A stretch of 64,000 bases of DNA, from NCBI GenBank assembly GCA_015060325.1, contig SUYQ01000009.1, positions 31,775 to 95,774 on the forward strand, in the 5' to 3' direction. The DNA is from Bacteroidales bacterium (lineage in GTDB: Bacteria; Bacteroidota; Bacteroidia; Bacteroidales; UBA932). A model generated the notes under the pieces. It saw nothing but the letters and a program-made list of their open reading frames with translations. It had not been told where the DNA came from and searched no databases. Shown here in pieces: positions 43,288-53,300 of the stretch (the stretch's first letter is position 1; every line of letters begins with the position of its first letter). The translations under genes and the position numbers were made by a program.

Positions 43288-43327
43288 TTTGTCATCCTGA
43301 GGAGCCCGAAGGGCGACGTGAGGATCT
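43258..43327 (+). repeat. GTCATCCT repeat units at the end of xseA
   Basis: One partial copy (43258-43278) lies inside xseA. One full copy (43291-43327) has ends GTCAT/ATCT, stem CCT/AGG and a core with an extra GCCCGAAGGGC hairpin. Confidence 0.75.
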
Positions 43328-43345
43328 AAAACAATATTAATATAT

Positions 43346-43525
43346 ATGACAGAACCATTTGATTACGCAAAGGCTGTTGAGGAACTGGAGGCGATAGCAG
43401 CCAAGGTGGAAGACCCGAAGACGGGTATAGGTGATATAGATAAATATATGAAGCGCTCTCAGGAACTCCTGGAGGCTTGTCGTGCGTACCTCAGGGGTGC
43501 GCGTGAGTCGTTGGATCAGAAATAA
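43346..43525 (+). CDS. xseB: Exodeoxyribonuclease VII small subunit
   Basis: A 59-residue ORF just below the length limit of the ORF track. MTEPFDYAKAVEELEAIAAK, then DIDKYMKRSQELLEACRAYL and a short tail ending in SLDQK, is the usual two-helix XseB fold (ELE...Y..G..L...C). It follows xseA and lies 11 bases before glgB. Confidence 0.9.
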   Translation: MTEPFDYAKAVEELEAIAAKVEDPKTGIGDIDKYMKRSQELLEACRAYLRGARESLDQK

Positions 43526-43536
43526 AGTCAAAAGAT

Positions 43537-45552
43537 ATGTGTGCAAAGACTAAGAAGAATATGATTTATGACCATGACGAGTGGCTCATGCCGTACAAGG
43601 ATGTGATTGACCGACGTCATGAAATGATAACAGGCCTGAAAGAGCGTCTGTCCGTAGGCGGGTCGCTGAGCAAGGGCATGAACAACCATGTCTATTATGG
43701 CCTTCACCGTGATGATAAAGGGAATTGGGTGTTCCGTGAGTGGGCCCCTAATGCGACCAAGATCTATCTTGTCGGCGAGTTCAACAACTGGAAACGCACC
43801 GAGGCTTATGCTCTCAAGCCGCTCGGAGGCGGAAACTGGGAGATTGTTCTTCCTTCTATGTTCCTTGATCACGGGACTCTGTATAAACTGTACATAGAGT
43901 GGCCTGGCGGTGGTGCGGAAAGACTTCCTGCATATACGACCCGTGCTGTCCAGGATCCTCACACCAAGACTTTCTGTGCCCAGGTCTGGGATCCTCAGCC
44001 CTATGTATGGAAGAGTCCTAAACCTGGCAAACGGCCTCATCCGCTCATCTACGAATGTCATATCGGAATGGCCGCCGAAGAGGAGAAGGTCGGCACTTTT
44101 GAAGAGTTCAGGACGAATGTCCTTCCGAAGGTGGCGGAACTTGGTTATGATACGCTCCAGATAATGGCTCTTCAGGAGCATCCTTACTATGGCTCTTTCG
44201 GTTATCAGGTTGCGAACTTCTATGCTCTCAGCTCGCGTTTCGGCACTCCGGAGGAGTTCAAGGCCCTTGTGGATGATGCTCATGCCTTGGGTATTGCGGT
44301 GGTGATGGATATCGTCCATTCGCATTCTGTCGATAATGAGGCCGAAGGACTCGGCAAGTTCGACGGTAAGGAAACTCTGTATTTCTACGACGGCTGGCAG
44401 GGAAGACATCCGGCGTGGGGCTCACGCTGCTTCGATTACGGAAAGGATGAGACAAAATACTTCCTTCTGTCCAACTGCAAGTACTGGATTGAGGAATACC
44501 ATATCGACGGATTCCGCTTCGATGGAGTGACCAGCATGCTGTATTGGGATCATGGCCTCGAGAAGGCTTTTGTCGGCTATGAAAACTACTTCAATCAGGG
44601 CGTGGATGAAAATGCGATAGCATATCTTGCCCTTGCGAACATCCTGATACATGAAATGAATGAGGACGCCTTCACCATTGCTGAGGATGTCAGCGGAATG
44701 GCTGGTCTGGCAGCTCCGCTTGAGCAGGGAGGAGTCGGATTTGACTTCCGTATGAGCATGGGAGTGGCAGACAACTGGATCAAGTGGATCAAGGAACTCT
44801 CCGATGACCAGTGGGGAATGGGCGAGATGTGGTGGCAGCTGACCAACAAGCGTGAGGATGAGAAGACCATCAGTTATGCGGAATGCCATGACCAGGCTAT
44901 GGTGGGAGATAAGACCATTGCATTCCGTCTGATGGACAAGGAGATGTATTTCTCGATGAACAAGGAATCGCAGTCTCCGATTGTGGACCGGGGAATAGCT
45001 CTGCATAAGATGATTCGTCTGGTCACCATGGCTACCTGTGGAAACGGATACCTCACGTTCATGGGCAACGAGTTCGGACATCCTGAATGGATCGATTTTC
45101 CTCGCGAAGGAAACGGGTGGTCATACAAGCATGCCAGAAGACAGTGGTCCCTGGCTGAGCCTGACTATTTGAGATACAGATATCTGAGGAATTTCGACAA
45201 GGCTATGATAGGTCTTGCACGTCAGGAGGCTATCCTCGATGAGAAGCCGGAACTTTTTGTGCAGGATGAAGAGAAAAAGATACTGATTTTCAAAAGAAAA
45301 AGTTGTATCTTTGCGCTCAATTTCAACCCCACCGCTTCGTTCGCCGATTACGGCTTTGCAGTACCGGCAGGAAAGTACGAGGTGGTATTGAATTCCGATG
45401 AAAACGAATTTGACGGCTTCTCCAGACTCAAGACTGGAGAGGTGCATTTCAGTATGCCGGTCAGAAGCGAGAACGGCAACGGAAAGTATGATGCGAGCCT
45501 GTCGCTGTATCTGCCGTCCCGCTGTGCTGTCGTTTTGAAGAAGATAGATTAA
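43537..45552 (+). CDS. glgB: 1,4-alpha-glucan branching enzyme
   Basis: A GH13 enzyme of 671 residues of the eukaryote-like branching type. An N-terminal CBM48 (GNWVFREWAPNATKIYLVGEFNNW) leads to the barrel with VVMDIVHSHS, nucleophile Asp in DGFRFDGVTSMLY, Glu in FTIAEDVSG and the YAECHDQ region. GNEFGHPEWIDFPREGN is typical of this subfamily. It makes alpha-1,6 branches in glycogen. It leads a run of five glycogen genes on the plus strand. Confidence 0.95.
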   Translation: MCAKTKKNMIYDHDEWLMPYKDVIDRRHEMITGLKERLSVGGSLSKGMNNHVYYGLHRDDKGNWVFREWAPNATKIYLVGEFNNWKRTEAYALKPLGGGNWEIVLPSMFLDHGTLYKLYIEWPGGGAERLPAYTTRAVQDPHTKTFCAQVWDPQPYVWKSPKPGKRPHPLIYECHIGMAAEEEKVGTFEEFRTNVLPKVAELGYDTLQIMALQEHPYYGSFGYQVANFYALSSRFGTPEEFKALVDDAHALGIAVVMDIVHSHSVDNEAEGLGKFDGKETLYFYDGWQGRHPAWGSRCFDYGKDETKYFLLSNCKYWIEEYHIDGFRFDGVTSMLYWDHGLEKAFVGYENYFNQGVDENAIAYLALANILIHEMNEDAFTIAEDVSGMAGLAAPLEQGGVGFDFRMSMGVADNWIKWIKELSDDQWGMGEMWWQLTNKREDEKTISYAECHDQAMVGDKTIAFRLMDKEMYFSMNKESQSPIVDRGIALHKMIRLVTMATCGNGYLTFMGNEFGHPEWIDFPREGNGWSYKHARRQWSLAEPDYLRYRYLRNFDKAMIGLARQEAILDEKPELFVQDEEKKILIFKRKSCIFALNFNPTASFADYGFAVPAGKYEVVLNSDENEFDGFSRLKTGEVHFSMPVRSENGNGKYDASLSLYLPSRCAVVLKKID

Positions 45553-45572
45553 GTTAACTAAATACGTATTTT

Positions 45573-47510
45573 ATGGCTTTTCTTAAATTCAACAAGTCTG
45601 AGCTTGTGAACCTGGAGTACTCGCTCAAGCGTGAGATCATCGCCGCGAACGAGACAGGTGCCTATTGCAATACGTCCATCGTGACCTGCAACACAAGGCG
45701 CTACCATGGTCTTCTTGCTGTCCCTGTTGATGAATTGGGTGGCGGAAAGTATATGCTGCTTTCTGCGCTGGATGAGAGTCTTGTTCTCAGAGGTAAGCAG
45801 TTCAACCTCGGCATCCACTGCTATGGTGACACTTATGATCCTAAGGGACATAAGTACATCATCGACTTCGATGCCAATCCGGTTCCCGTCATCACCTATA
45901 AGGTGGGCGGAATCCTTTTCACCAAGACCATCATGATGGTCCCTGACTCCGATCAGGTCCTCATCAAGTATGAGCTTCTTGAAGCTCCTTCGAAGCTGAC
46001 GCTTATGCTGAAGCCTTTCCTTGCGTTCAGAAGCGTGCACAGTCTGACAAGTCAGAATCCTGAGGCATACACAGGATATGATGAGGTGGATGGTGGCGTG
46101 GCTTTCCGTCTTTACAACGGATTCCCATATCTGAACATGCAGATTTCAGGGCAGTCTTCGTTCAAATACCAGCCATACTGGTACAGCGGAGTGACATATT
46201 CGGATGAGTATCGTCGCGGATTCGACTGCCGTGAGGATCTCTTTGTTCCGGGTTCATTCTCACTCGAGATGAAGCCAGGCGATGCGGTAGTGTTCTCGGC
46301 GTCTGTCAATGAGATCAATCCTAAGGGTCTGAAGAGGAAGTTTACCGACACTCTCAAGAAGATGGCTGTGATCGAGAACTATGAGGATCTCCTTGTTCAT
46401 GATGCAGAGATGTTCAAGTGTCATGCAAACGGAAAGGCGCGCATCAATGCCGGCTTCTCTTGGCTTGAGACAGGACTCCTTCGAGAGACCATAGCTTCGC
46501 TTCCCGGACTGACTCTTTATGCAAACGGCGATTGTGAGGAATTCGAGAAGATCCTCGATACGCTCATCGAGGATGAGCAGGACCGCCTGTTCCGTCGTAC
46601 GACCCAGTGTGAGGCTCCTCTGCGACTCACAGAGACCATCCAGCAGTACATCCGTTTCAGCGGAAAGGAAAAGCAGATATGGAAGAAATACGGAGAGACT
46701 CTCAAGAAGATCATCGAGAGCTATGCTCCTGGATGCAGAAAGGAGATCTCGATGCATCCTAACGGACTTCTCTGGGCTCAGATGGACGGCGTTGCCCTTT
46801 CATGGATGAACGCATACGTATATGGCAATCCTGTGACGGAGAGAGCCGGCTACCAGGTGGAGACAAACGCATACTGGTACAATGCCCTCTGCTTTGCAAT
46901 AGATATGGAAAACAAGTACGGACCTAAGAAGAGCGCCTTCGTCGAGCGCTGGAGCATGGTCCGTGACCTGGTGAAGGAAAACTTCCAGCCTACATTCTGG
47001 AGAGAGGAGTGGGGCTACCTTGTGGACTACGTAGGAAACGGTCCTGTCAGCCAGGCTGTAAGACCAAATATGCTTATTCCTGCATATCTGGAGTATTGTC
47101 CTGTAGACGACGAGGTGATTTCTGCAATCGTCATGACCATCAACGATGAGCTCCTTACTAAGAGGGGACTGAGGTCGCTTTCTCCTAGAAATGAGGCCTA
47201 CAGAGGAGTCTATGAGGGATCTCAGATCGACCGCGACCTGGCATATCACCAGGGCTGCGCGTTCCCTGATCTCCTTGCGCCATATATCGACCTGTGCTTC
47301 AGGATGATGGGTTCGACATTCTATGGAAGAGCGAAGTATCTCGTCGAGGGATTCTTTGAAGATATAAGCAAGCACGGCGTCGGTGCATTCTCTGAGCTTT
47401 ATGACGGAGACCCTCCTCATGAGCCGCACGGAGCTATCGCTTCTGCAATGAGTACAGCTGCCTTGCTTCAGATAGTACATGTAATGAAACAATATAATAA
47501 GGAGGACTAG
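45573..47510 (+). CDS. Glycogen debranching enzyme (amylo-alpha-1,6-glucosidase, GH133-type)
   Basis: This 645-residue protein has an N-terminal beta-rich domain (ANETGAYCNTSIVTCNTRRYHGLLAV ... FRSVHSLTSQNPEAY) and a C-terminal alpha/alpha barrel with HPNGLLWAQMDGVALSWMNAYVYGNPVT, VEMNAYWYNA-like VETNAYWYNALCFA and LSPRNEAYRGVYEGSQIDRDLAYHQG. It hydrolyses 1,6 branch points and complements the phosphorylase domain encoded downstream. Two bases separate it from the next gene, so the genes are coupled. Confidence 0.92.
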   Translation: MAFLKFNKSELVNLEYSLKREIIAANETGAYCNTSIVTCNTRRYHGLLAVPVDELGGGKYMLLSALDESLVLRGKQFNLGIHCYGDTYDPKGHKYIIDFDANPVPVITYKVGGILFTKTIMMVPDSDQVLIKYELLEAPSKLTLMLKPFLAFRSVHSLTSQNPEAYTGYDEVDGGVAFRLYNGFPYLNMQISGQSSFKYQPYWYSGVTYSDEYRRGFDCREDLFVPGSFSLEMKPGDAVVFSASVNEINPKGLKRKFTDTLKKMAVIENYEDLLVHDAEMFKCHANGKARINAGFSWLETGLLRETIASLPGLTLYANGDCEEFEKILDTLIEDEQDRLFRRTTQCEAPLRLTETIQQYIRFSGKEKQIWKKYGETLKKIIESYAPGCRKEISMHPNGLLWAQMDGVALSWMNAYVYGNPVTERAGYQVETNAYWYNALCFAIDMENKYGPKKSAFVERWSMVRDLVKENFQPTFWREEWGYLVDYVGNGPVSQAVRPNMLIPAYLEYCPVDDEVISAIVMTINDELLTKRGLRSLSPRNEAYRGVYEGSQIDRDLAYHQGCAFPDLLAPYIDLCFRMMGSTFYGRAKYLVEGFFEDISKHGVGAFSELYDGDPPHEPHGAIASAMSTAALLQIVHVMKQYNKED

Positions 47511-47512
47511 GT

Positions 47513-48811
47513 ATGAGAGTTCTGATGTTCGGATGGGAGTTTCCTCCTCATATTGCAGGAGGACTCGGTACAGCATGCTACGGTATGACCAAGGGCCTGG
47601 CCTACAATGATGTTGACGTGCTTTTCGTGATGCCTTCGGCTTCCGGAGACGAGGACGAGAGCGCTGTGAAGATAATCAACGCCAGCGACGTTGCGATCGA
47701 TACCGTAAGCGCTACAGTAGATGAGTTCCTCGGAAAGGTTCAGTTCGTGCACATCGGCACCAACATGGTCCCTTATGTGGATCCTCAGGACTTCACAAAG
47801 ATGGTGGAGGAAGAGAGGAAGAGACAGATCAAGAGCTTCCGTGTGCAGTACGGCCAGAAGTATAAATTCTCGGGAAAGTACGGTGCTAACCTTATGGAAG
47901 AGGTTGCGCGCTATGCGATGGTGGGTGCAACGATCGCTCTACAGTATAAGGATCAGTTTGATGTGATCCATGCTCATGACTGGCTCACATATCTTGCCGG
48001 TATCGCTGCGAAACAGCTTACGGGCAAGCCTCTCGTAGTGCATATGCATGCTACTTCATATGACCGTGCAAGTGACGATCAGGTAGATACACGAGTGGTT
48101 GACCTTGAGACTAAGGGTATGATGGCGGCTGACAAGGTGATGGCGGTGAGCGAACTCACAAGAAACATCTGCATCAACCGCTATGGAATAGATCCTGACA
48201 AGGTCGTGGCCGTCCATAACGCAGTGGACTTCAGCGGCCGCGAGAAACTTGAGGTCGAGAGAAACGTAAAGGAGAAGGTGGTTACCTTCCTTGGTCGTGT
48301 GACTTATCAGAAAGGTCCTGAGTATTTCATCGAGGCTGCTGCCAAGGTGCTCAAGAGATGCAACAACGTCCGTTTCGTGATGGCCGGAAGCGGAGACATG
48401 CTCAACAGATGTATCCGCCACGTCGCACGTCTGGGTATTTCAGACAGGTTCCATTTCACAGGCTTCCTTCGTGGAAAGGAGGTGCACAAGATGTTTGCAC
48501 TTTCGGATGTATATGTGATGCCGTCGATTTCGGAGCCTTTCGGAATCTCGCCGCTTGAGGCAATGCAGACAAATGTACCTTCGATCATTTCAAAGCAGTC
48601 AGGCTGTGCAGAAATCCTGAAGTATGCCCTCAAGGTGGACTTCTGGGATGTGGATGCGATGTCTGATGCGATATACGGCCTCCTTCAGTATCCTGCAATC
48701 TCGCATCTTGCTGCTCGTTGCGGATATGATGAGGTGAACAGCATCAAGTGGAATGATGTTGCATCAAAGATCAAGGGTATTTACCAGGAAGTAATTGATA
48801 AGAATAAATAA
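47513..48811 (+). CDS. GT4/GT5-like glycosyltransferase in the glycogen cluster
   Basis: This 432-residue protein has a GT-B fold. The glycine-rich N-terminus is MFGWEFPPHIAGGLGTACYG, HAHDWLTYLAGIAAKQLTGKPLVVHMHAT forms the acceptor site, FLGRVTYQKGPEYFIEAA begins the second domain, and ISEPFGISPLEAMQTNVPSI is the nucleotide-sugar EX7E motif. It resembles glycogen-synthase-like enzymes. It lies between the debranching and GH57 genes, an order I know from Bacteroides. The exact donor and product are unknown. Confidence 0.88.
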   Translation: MRVLMFGWEFPPHIAGGLGTACYGMTKGLAYNDVDVLFVMPSASGDEDESAVKIINASDVAIDTVSATVDEFLGKVQFVHIGTNMVPYVDPQDFTKMVEEERKRQIKSFRVQYGQKYKFSGKYGANLMEEVARYAMVGATIALQYKDQFDVIHAHDWLTYLAGIAAKQLTGKPLVVHMHATSYDRASDDQVDTRVVDLETKGMMAADKVMAVSELTRNICINRYGIDPDKVVAVHNAVDFSGREKLEVERNVKEKVVTFLGRVTYQKGPEYFIEAAAKVLKRCNNVRFVMAGSGDMLNRCIRHVARLGISDRFHFTGFLRGKEVHKMFALSDVYVMPSISEPFGISPLEAMQTNVPSIISKQSGCAEILKYALKVDFWDVDAMSDAIYGLLQYPAISHLAARCGYDEVNSIKWNDVASKIKGIYQEVIDKNK

Positions 48812-48823
48812 AACTATATAATC

Positions 48824-50167
48824 ATGAAAAAGAGTATTTGTCTGTATTTTCAGGTACATCAGCCAGCAAGGTTGAGACTATACAGATTCTTTGACATCGG
48901 AAAGGATTCCCACTATTACGATGACTTTGCAAACAGGACCATTCTCCGCAGGGTGGCTCAGAAGTGCTATCTTCCAATGAACGCTCTCCTTCTTGAGCTC
49001 ATCGAGGCCAACAAGGGTGCATTCAAGGTTGCATTCTCCATCTCAGGAACAGTTCTGGAGCAGTTTGACCGATATGCACCGGAGGTTATCGACAGCTTCC
49101 GCAAGCTTGCCCAGACCGGTAATGTGGAGTTCCTTTCAGAGACTTACTATCATTCTCTTGCATCTCTCGCGTCTGAGACTGAGTTCAAGTATCAGGTAGA
49201 GAAGCATAAGGCTGCCATCGAGCATTATTTCGGTGTGACTCCAAAGGCTTTCCGTAACACTGAGCTCATCTATTCCGATGCAATCGGCGAGATGGTATAT
49301 GATATGGGTTTCAAGACCATGCTTACAGAGGGTGCAAGACACGTCCTCGGTTGGAAGAGCCCTAACTTCGTATACAGCTGTGCTCAGGCTCCAGGTCTGA
49401 AGCTCCTGCTCAAGAACTCAAGCCTCAGCGACGACATCGCATTCCGTTTCTCAGACAGAGGATGGTCAGACTGGCCGCTCACAGGAGAGAAGTATCTCTC
49501 ATGGGTCAAGGCTGCTGCCCAGAACGAAGAGGTGGTGAACCTTTTCATGGATTATGAGACTTTCGGAGAGCACCAGAAGGCATCCAGCGGAATCTTCGAT
49601 TTCATGAGATATTTCCCTCAGGAAGTGATCAAGGATGGAGAATTCGAGTTCGTGACTCCTTCACAGGCAGCCAAGAAACATCGTCCGGTAGGCGAGCTTG
49701 ATGTGATGGACCCTATCTCATGGGCAGATGAGGAGCGTGATGTTACCGCTTGGCTTGGCAACGAGCTGCAGAATGACGCTTTCAACAAGCTTTACGATCA
49801 GGTTGAGAAACTCTCCCTTCTTGACAATGAGGCTCTCTGGTCTGACTTCGGTCACCTCCAGGAAAGCGACCATTTCTATTATATGTGTACAAAGTTCTTC
49901 TCGGACGGAGCAGTGCATAAATATTTCAACCCGTATGATACTCCATATGAGGCGTTTATCAACTATATGAACGTGCTAAGTGATTTTATTTTACGAGTAG
50001 ATGATGCAATTTCCGTTTTAGATGTTAACTTTGCACCCGCAAAGGAGAAGAAAGCCCCTGCAAAGAAGGCAGTGAAGAAGACTGCACCAAAGGCTAAGGC
50101 AGCTCCGAAGGCAAAGGCAGAGCCAAAGGCGAAAAAGCCTGCGGCGAAGAAGACAACCAAGAAATAG
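48824..50167 (+). CDS. GH57 alpha-amylase/glucanotransferase with histone H1-like tail
   Basis: This 447-residue protein has a GH57 barrel: YFQVHQPARLRLYRFFD at the start, nucleophile Glu in EFLSETYYHSLASL (about 104) and Asp in NLFMDYETFGEHQ (about 243). The usual domain ends near residue 405. The last 40 residues are only Ala, Lys, Pro, Glu and Thr (KKAPAKKAVKKTAPKAKAAP type), like the C-terminal tails of H1-like proteins, and strongly basic. No signal peptide is seen, so it is cytoplasmic. The tail could bind nucleic acid, polyphosphate or glycogen-bound partners; this is inference. Confidence 0.92.
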   Translation: MKKSICLYFQVHQPARLRLYRFFDIGKDSHYYDDFANRTILRRVAQKCYLPMNALLLELIEANKGAFKVAFSISGTVLEQFDRYAPEVIDSFRKLAQTGNVEFLSETYYHSLASLASETEFKYQVEKHKAAIEHYFGVTPKAFRNTELIYSDAIGEMVYDMGFKTMLTEGARHVLGWKSPNFVYSCAQAPGLKLLLKNSSLSDDIAFRFSDRGWSDWPLTGEKYLSWVKAAAQNEEVVNLFMDYETFGEHQKASSGIFDFMRYFPQEVIKDGEFEFVTPSQAAKKHRPVGELDVMDPISWADEERDVTAWLGNELQNDAFNKLYDQVEKLSLLDNEALWSDFGHLQESDHFYYMCTKFFSDGAVHKYFNPYDTPYEAFINYMNVLSDFILRVDDAISVLDVNFAPAKEKKAPAKKAVKKTAPKAKAAPKAKAEPKAKKPAAKKTTKK

Positions 50168-50168
50168 A

Positions 50169-50234
50169 AGATCTCTCGACTTCGCTCGAGATGACATGTG
50201 TCATTTCGACCGAGCGAAGCGAGTGGAGAAATCT
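50169..50234. repeat. Head-to-head pair of TTC-stem palindromic repeats
   Basis: A minus-strand unit (50169-50195) and a plus-strand unit (50200-50234) meet at a GATGACATGTGTCAT centre, giving one large imperfect palindrome between GH57 and the synthase-phosphorylase gene. Confidence 0.8.
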
Positions 50235-50309
50235 GAATATATTTTCCCCGGGCGGATCCCGATGCAAGGGTTCCGACCGGGGTAACTAAGTAAATTTTTA
50301 ACGTAACAG

Positions 50310-53300
50310 ATGAAAACAGAAATTATCAAACCGGATTATCTGTTTGAAGTTAGTTGGGAAGTGTGTAATAAGGTGGGCGGAATCTATACTGTGATCGCCA
50401 CCAAATCCCTTTATCTCAAGAATGAGTTCAACAGGCGCCATATCATGGTCGGTCCTGATGTGTGGATGGATACAGAAACTAACCCTGATTTCATAGAGGA
50501 TCCTGCATTGTACCGTGCCTGGAAGCTTCAGGCGGCTACCGAAGGACTGAGAGTCCGAATCGGCCGTTGGAACGTTCCCGGCAAGCCGACAGCAATCCTC
50601 GTTGATTTCAAGCAGTTCCTTACCCGTCAGAATGAAATTCTTACGGAATTCTGGAAGAATTTTGGTGTGGATTCCCTCACCGGAAACTGGGATTACAGGG
50701 AATCAGCCCTTTTCGGTTATGCTGCCGGAAGGGTGATTGAGAGTTTCTACAGATTCAATCTCGATTCTTCAGACAAGGTCGTGGCTCAGTTCCACGAGTG
50801 GATGACAGGTACAGGTCTCCTTTACCTGAAGTCAGTCAATGCTCCGATAGCGTCAGTCTTCACGACTCATGCGACAGTTATCGGAAGATGCATCGCAGGC
50901 AACAACCTGCCTCTTTACGATGGTATTAATGGCTACGATGCAGATGACAAGGCACGCCAGTTCAACGTGGTCGCAAGACATTCGTTGGAGAAGAAGGCCG
51001 CTCAGAACAGCGACATCTTCACAACAGTCAGCGACATCACGGCTCAGGAATGCCGTCAGTTCCTCGGAAGGCCTGTAGACGTGGTCACCCCTAACGGTTT
51101 CGAACCGAGCTTCACTCCTGCTACAGACGAGGAGTATGAAAATCTTCGTGCAACCGCAAGGCAGAAGCTCATGACGGTCGCTTCTGCGATGTGTGGCGAG
51201 GACGTGCCGGAAAATGCTCTTCTGGTAGGTATCGGAGGACGCTATGAGTGGAAGAACAAGGGTATAGATGTGTTCATCGATGCTCTTGACAAACTCAATC
51301 ATACGGACTTCAAGGGAAAGAGCGTGCATGCCTTCATAATGATCCCTTCAGGTCATAACGGACCGGACAAACAGCTTGTTGCCAAGCTGGACGGTAACGG
51401 CTCGAACTATGTCACCAGGACATCGCACTATCTGATGAACCCTGAATATGACAACGTCACAAGACGTCTTAATGACCTTAATCTCAATAATGCAACAGGC
51501 GACAAGGTAAAGGTATATTTCATTCCTTCTTATCTTAATGGTAATGACGGCGTGTTCAATATGCCTTATTATGACCTTCTCGCAGGTCTCGACCTCACTC
51601 TTTTCCCTTCATATTACGAACCATGGGGATATACTCCGCTTGAGAGTCTCGCATTCAGGGTTCCTACCCTGACAACTACTCTTGCCGGATTCGGTCTCTG
51701 GGTGCGTACATATTACGGCAAGAAGCATCCGGGCATCACTGTGCTTGACAGAAGCGACTCGAATTATTTCGAGGTGGTTGACGGTGTGGCACAGCGTGTG
51801 ATGGAGATGGCATCGCTCCGCAAGGATACCCGCAAGAAGTATATGCAGAATGCCAAGGAGGTTTCTGAAATTGCCCTTTGGGAGAACAATATCAAGTATT
51901 ATAAGGAAGCTTACTCAAAAGCTTTGGAAAAATTAATATCGGTCAAGGGCCTATATCCTGCGACCAGAACCAATAAATCTATGGAATACAGAAAATTTGA
52001 AGTAAATCATCCGACATGGAACAGCGTGATCGTTTCACGTAACCTTCCTGAAAGTCTTAAAGATCTCGAAATATTGTCCAAGAACCTTTGGTGGTGCTGG
52101 AATGAGTCTGCAAAGAACCTCTTTGCAACAGTAGATCCTGAAGCATGGGAGCTTTCAGGACAGAATCCTATCGCAATGCTTGACAAGGTAAGCCTCAAGA
52201 GATATCAGAAGCTCGAGAAGGATACCAAGTTCCTTGCTGACCTCAAGGCCGTGATGGACGAGTTCAATGCATACATGGCTCTCAAGGCTGAGCGCACGAC
52301 TCCTTCGGTAGCATACTTCTGCATGGAGTACGGTCTGGATACGTCACTCAAGATCTACTCTGGTGGTCTCGGTATCCTTGCCGGTGACTACATCAAGGAG
52401 ACATCAGACATGAACACCAACCTCGTGGCTGTAGGTCTTCTCTACCGTTATGGTTACTTCAACCAGAAGCTTACCGCTCATGGTGAGCAGGTGGCGGAGG
52501 ACGTAGCACAGAACTTCAACAAGATTCCTGCAACTCCTGTACGTGACGAGAACGGTAACTGGGTGAGCATAAGCGTTGCCTTCCCTGGACGTAACCTCAA
52601 CGCACGTCTCTGGAGAGTGGATGTCGGACGTACAGAGCTCTATCTCCTTGATACAGATATTCCTGAAAATCTTCCTGAGGACAGGTCAATCACATACAAC
52701 CTTTACGGCGGTGATCTTGAGAACCGTCTCAAGCAGGAGCTTCTTCTTGGTGTCGGCGGTATCCGTGCACTCCGCAAGCTCGGCTTCAATCCGCAGGTAT
52801 ACCACTGCAACGAGGGTCATGCGGCATTCATCGGACTCGAGCGTCTTCGCGAGCTCATCGCTGAGCAGAACCTTGAGTTCCAGGAGGCTCTCGAGGTAGT
52901 AAGGGCATCATCACTCTTCACTACACACACTCCTGTACCTGCAGGACACGACGCATTCGACGAAGGTCTTCTCCGCAAGTACATCAGCCACTATCCGCAG
53001 CGCCTGAAGATCGACTGGGAGACCATGATGGGTCTTGGAAAGGACAACGGTGCTGACGTGAACGAGAAGTTCTCGATGTCTATCCTTGCAGCCAACATCT
53101 CACAGGGTGTTAACGGAGTTTCATGGCTCCACGGTGAGGTCAGCAAGGACATCCTCGGACATATGTGGCCAGGTTACCTCCCTGAGGAACTTCACGTAAG
53201 CTACGTTACAAACGGTGTACACTATCCTACATGGACAGCTCCGGAGTGGAAGGCGGTTCATGAGAAGGTCTTCGGCGAGGAGTTCAAGACTCACCACTAT

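Noticed and set aside
43528-44409. 293-residue minus-strand ORF opposite glgB
   Set aside because: It is a shadow of glgB codon structure; the plus-strand frame contains all the GH13 motifs.
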